Source: Bacteroidales bacterium UBA7574 (lineage in GTDB: Bacteria > Bacteroidota > Bacteroidia > Bacteroidales > Paludibacteraceae). From it: a DNA stretch of 13,389 bases. Both the position numbers and the translations under genes were made by a program. The notes under the pieces were generated by a model. It saw only the letters and a program-made list of their open reading frames with translations. It searched no databases and had not been told where the DNA came from. The DNA lies in contig DLLA01000008.1 of the NCBI GenBank assembly GCA_002479035.1, positions 1,489-14,877 of the forward strand, read 5' to 3'. This document shows, piece by piece, positions 12,534 to 13,389 of the stretch. Within the stretch, counting starts at the first letter, position 1, and each line of letters opens with the position of its first letter.

Positions 12534-13327
12534 AACGACTGATTTACATAGCATTAGCAAGTATCCTCCTTGCCCCCGTAGCCGCCAAAGCCCAAGAGAT
12601 TGTCAGCCAGGAAACCACTACCGAGCAGGTTGCCAAACTGCGTCTCGTAGCCTCCTACAACCGCTCCTTCAACCACGGACTGGGCTTGTCCGTGGAGGAG
12701 GAACTGCGCACCTGTCTCGGCGGCACGTCTCCTGCGGAGTTCTCGCGCTCATACACTACATTATCGTTTGACTATGAGCCGATTCCCTACCTGAATATCG
12801 CCCTCGGCTATACCTTCAAACTCTATGGCAACAAAGGCTGGACCGACCCCAACGAGTATATCCGCCACCGTGCTTTCCTCAATCTCACGGGGCAGGTGAA
12901 AATCAATCGTTGGAAACTCTCCCTGCGCGAGCGGCTGCTGATGGACTGCCGCACCGACTCCGTCAACCCCGACGAGAAGAACGCCATCGACCTCACTATG
13001 CGCCACCGCCTACAAGCCACCTATTCCATGTTCTCCAAGCCCCTGAAGTTCCACGTAGGTATCGAGTTTGCCAACTCCCTCAATGCGCCTACCGACTACT
13101 TAAATGCCTGCAGCACAACGCGGTACGGGCAGTATCTCACCCGCATTCGTCCCGAGGTGGGTATGCGTTGGCGCATCGACAAATGCAACAGCCTCTCGCT
13201 CTCCTACCGCTTCGACTATGGCTACGAGCGCGACCTCAACATCAAGCGCAAGTCGGGCAACGTCGAACTCACCAACGCCTACAAGTACAACCATCTCATT
13301 ATCCTGTCCTATCAATTCAGTCATTGA
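12530..13327 (+). CDS. DUF2490 family outer-membrane protein
   Basis: This 265-aa protein has a signal peptide (MKRLIYIALASILLAPVAAKA, cut near 21) and a series of alternating beta strands with aromatic girdles: LRLVASYNRSF, LGLSVEEELRT, YTTLSFDYEPIPYLNIALGYTFKLY, LSLRERLLMDC, LQATYSMF, FHVGIEFANSL, LSLSYRFDYGY and HLIILSYQFSH at the C-terminus. This pattern fits a DUF2490 outer-membrane beta-barrel of about 10-12 strands. The last residues YQFSH resemble an outer-membrane assembly signal. It overlaps DUF4956 by four bases and is the last gene of the operon in the window. It may form the outer-membrane exit or anchor for what the VTC/DUF4956 pair makes, which is inferred from operon position. 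Confidence 0.82.
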   Translation: MKRLIYIALASILLAPVAAKAQEIVSQETTTEQVAKLRLVASYNRSFNHGLGLSVEEELRTCLGGTSPAEFSRSYTTLSFDYEPIPYLNIALGYTFKLYGNKGWTDPNEYIRHRAFLNLTGQVKINRWKLSLRERLLMDCRTDSVNPDEKNAIDLTMRHRLQATYSMFSKPLKFHVGIEFANSLNAPTDYLNACSTTRYGQYLTRIRPEVGMRWRIDKCNSLSLSYRFDYGYERDLNIKRKSGNVELTNAYKYNHLIILSYQFSH

Positions 13328-13332
13328 TGCTG

Positions 13333-13346
13333 AATTGTTAACAATT
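13333..13346. other. 14-bp perfect palindrome after the operon
   Basis: AATTGTTAACAATT is self-complementary with no loop, so it is not a terminator. It could be a dimeric repressor site for a gene beyond the window. No strong terminator is seen after the operon within the window. Confidence 0.3.
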
Positions 13347-13389
13347 ATACACAGGCAACTCCCTGTCAAAGTCGTGTCAAACAGCAAGG

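Overview
The window looks like a member of the Bacteroidales. At least seven intergenic sites match the Bacteroidetes sigma promoter (TAnnTTTG at -7, a TTG-like -33 box about 20 bases upstream). Gene starts lack strong Shine-Dalgarno sequences. The right half carries typical Bacteroidetes genes: a viroplasmin-type RNase HI, a TonB-dependent receptor with a CarboxypepD_reg-like domain, GAPDH, and a VTC/DUF4956/DUF2490 cluster. I cannot name the genus.

Left part (1 to about 5760): an accessory region that looks like a phage or other mobile element whose left end lies outside the window. It starts with a VRR-NUC nuclease and a small DnaA-domain-IV-like protein. Between them is a strong candidate for a structured minus-strand RNA (about 427-602). 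An Abi_2/AbiF-type HEPN protein follows on the minus strand. It is preceded by its own promoter and a short terminator-ended leader RNA that resembles the RNA partner of a type III-like toxin-antitoxin pair. Next comes a series of small + strand genes of unknown function (159, 115 and 60 aa, then 79, 141, 97 and 42 aa). Several have transmembrane helices and most have CxxC-like cysteine motifs. A Panacea-type (DUF4065) toxin-antitoxin cassette splits this series, and its toxin gene carries an in-frame stop.

Junction (about 5760-6112): no convincing protein gene. It holds a + promoter followed by a roughly 115-base transcript unit, and a converging - promoter that overlaps the rnhA start. Both run into one bidirectional terminator. 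The element's right boundary probably lies here, but I found no attachment site.

Right part (6113-13389): chromosomal core-type genes. rnhA removes RNA from RNA:DNA hybrids. A TonB-dependent outer-membrane receptor and a highly expressed-looking GAPDH follow, each with its own promoter. Then comes a four-gene, tightly overlapping operon: an exported YD-repeat-like protein, a VTC-type polyphosphate polymerase domain protein, a DUF4956 membrane protein and a DUF2490 outer-membrane protein. The VTC-DUF4956 pairing is a recurrent bacterial arrangement, probably for polyphosphate or another phosphate-polymer process at the membrane. The VTC gene has a C-terminal tail encoded by a GC-rich palindromic repeat.
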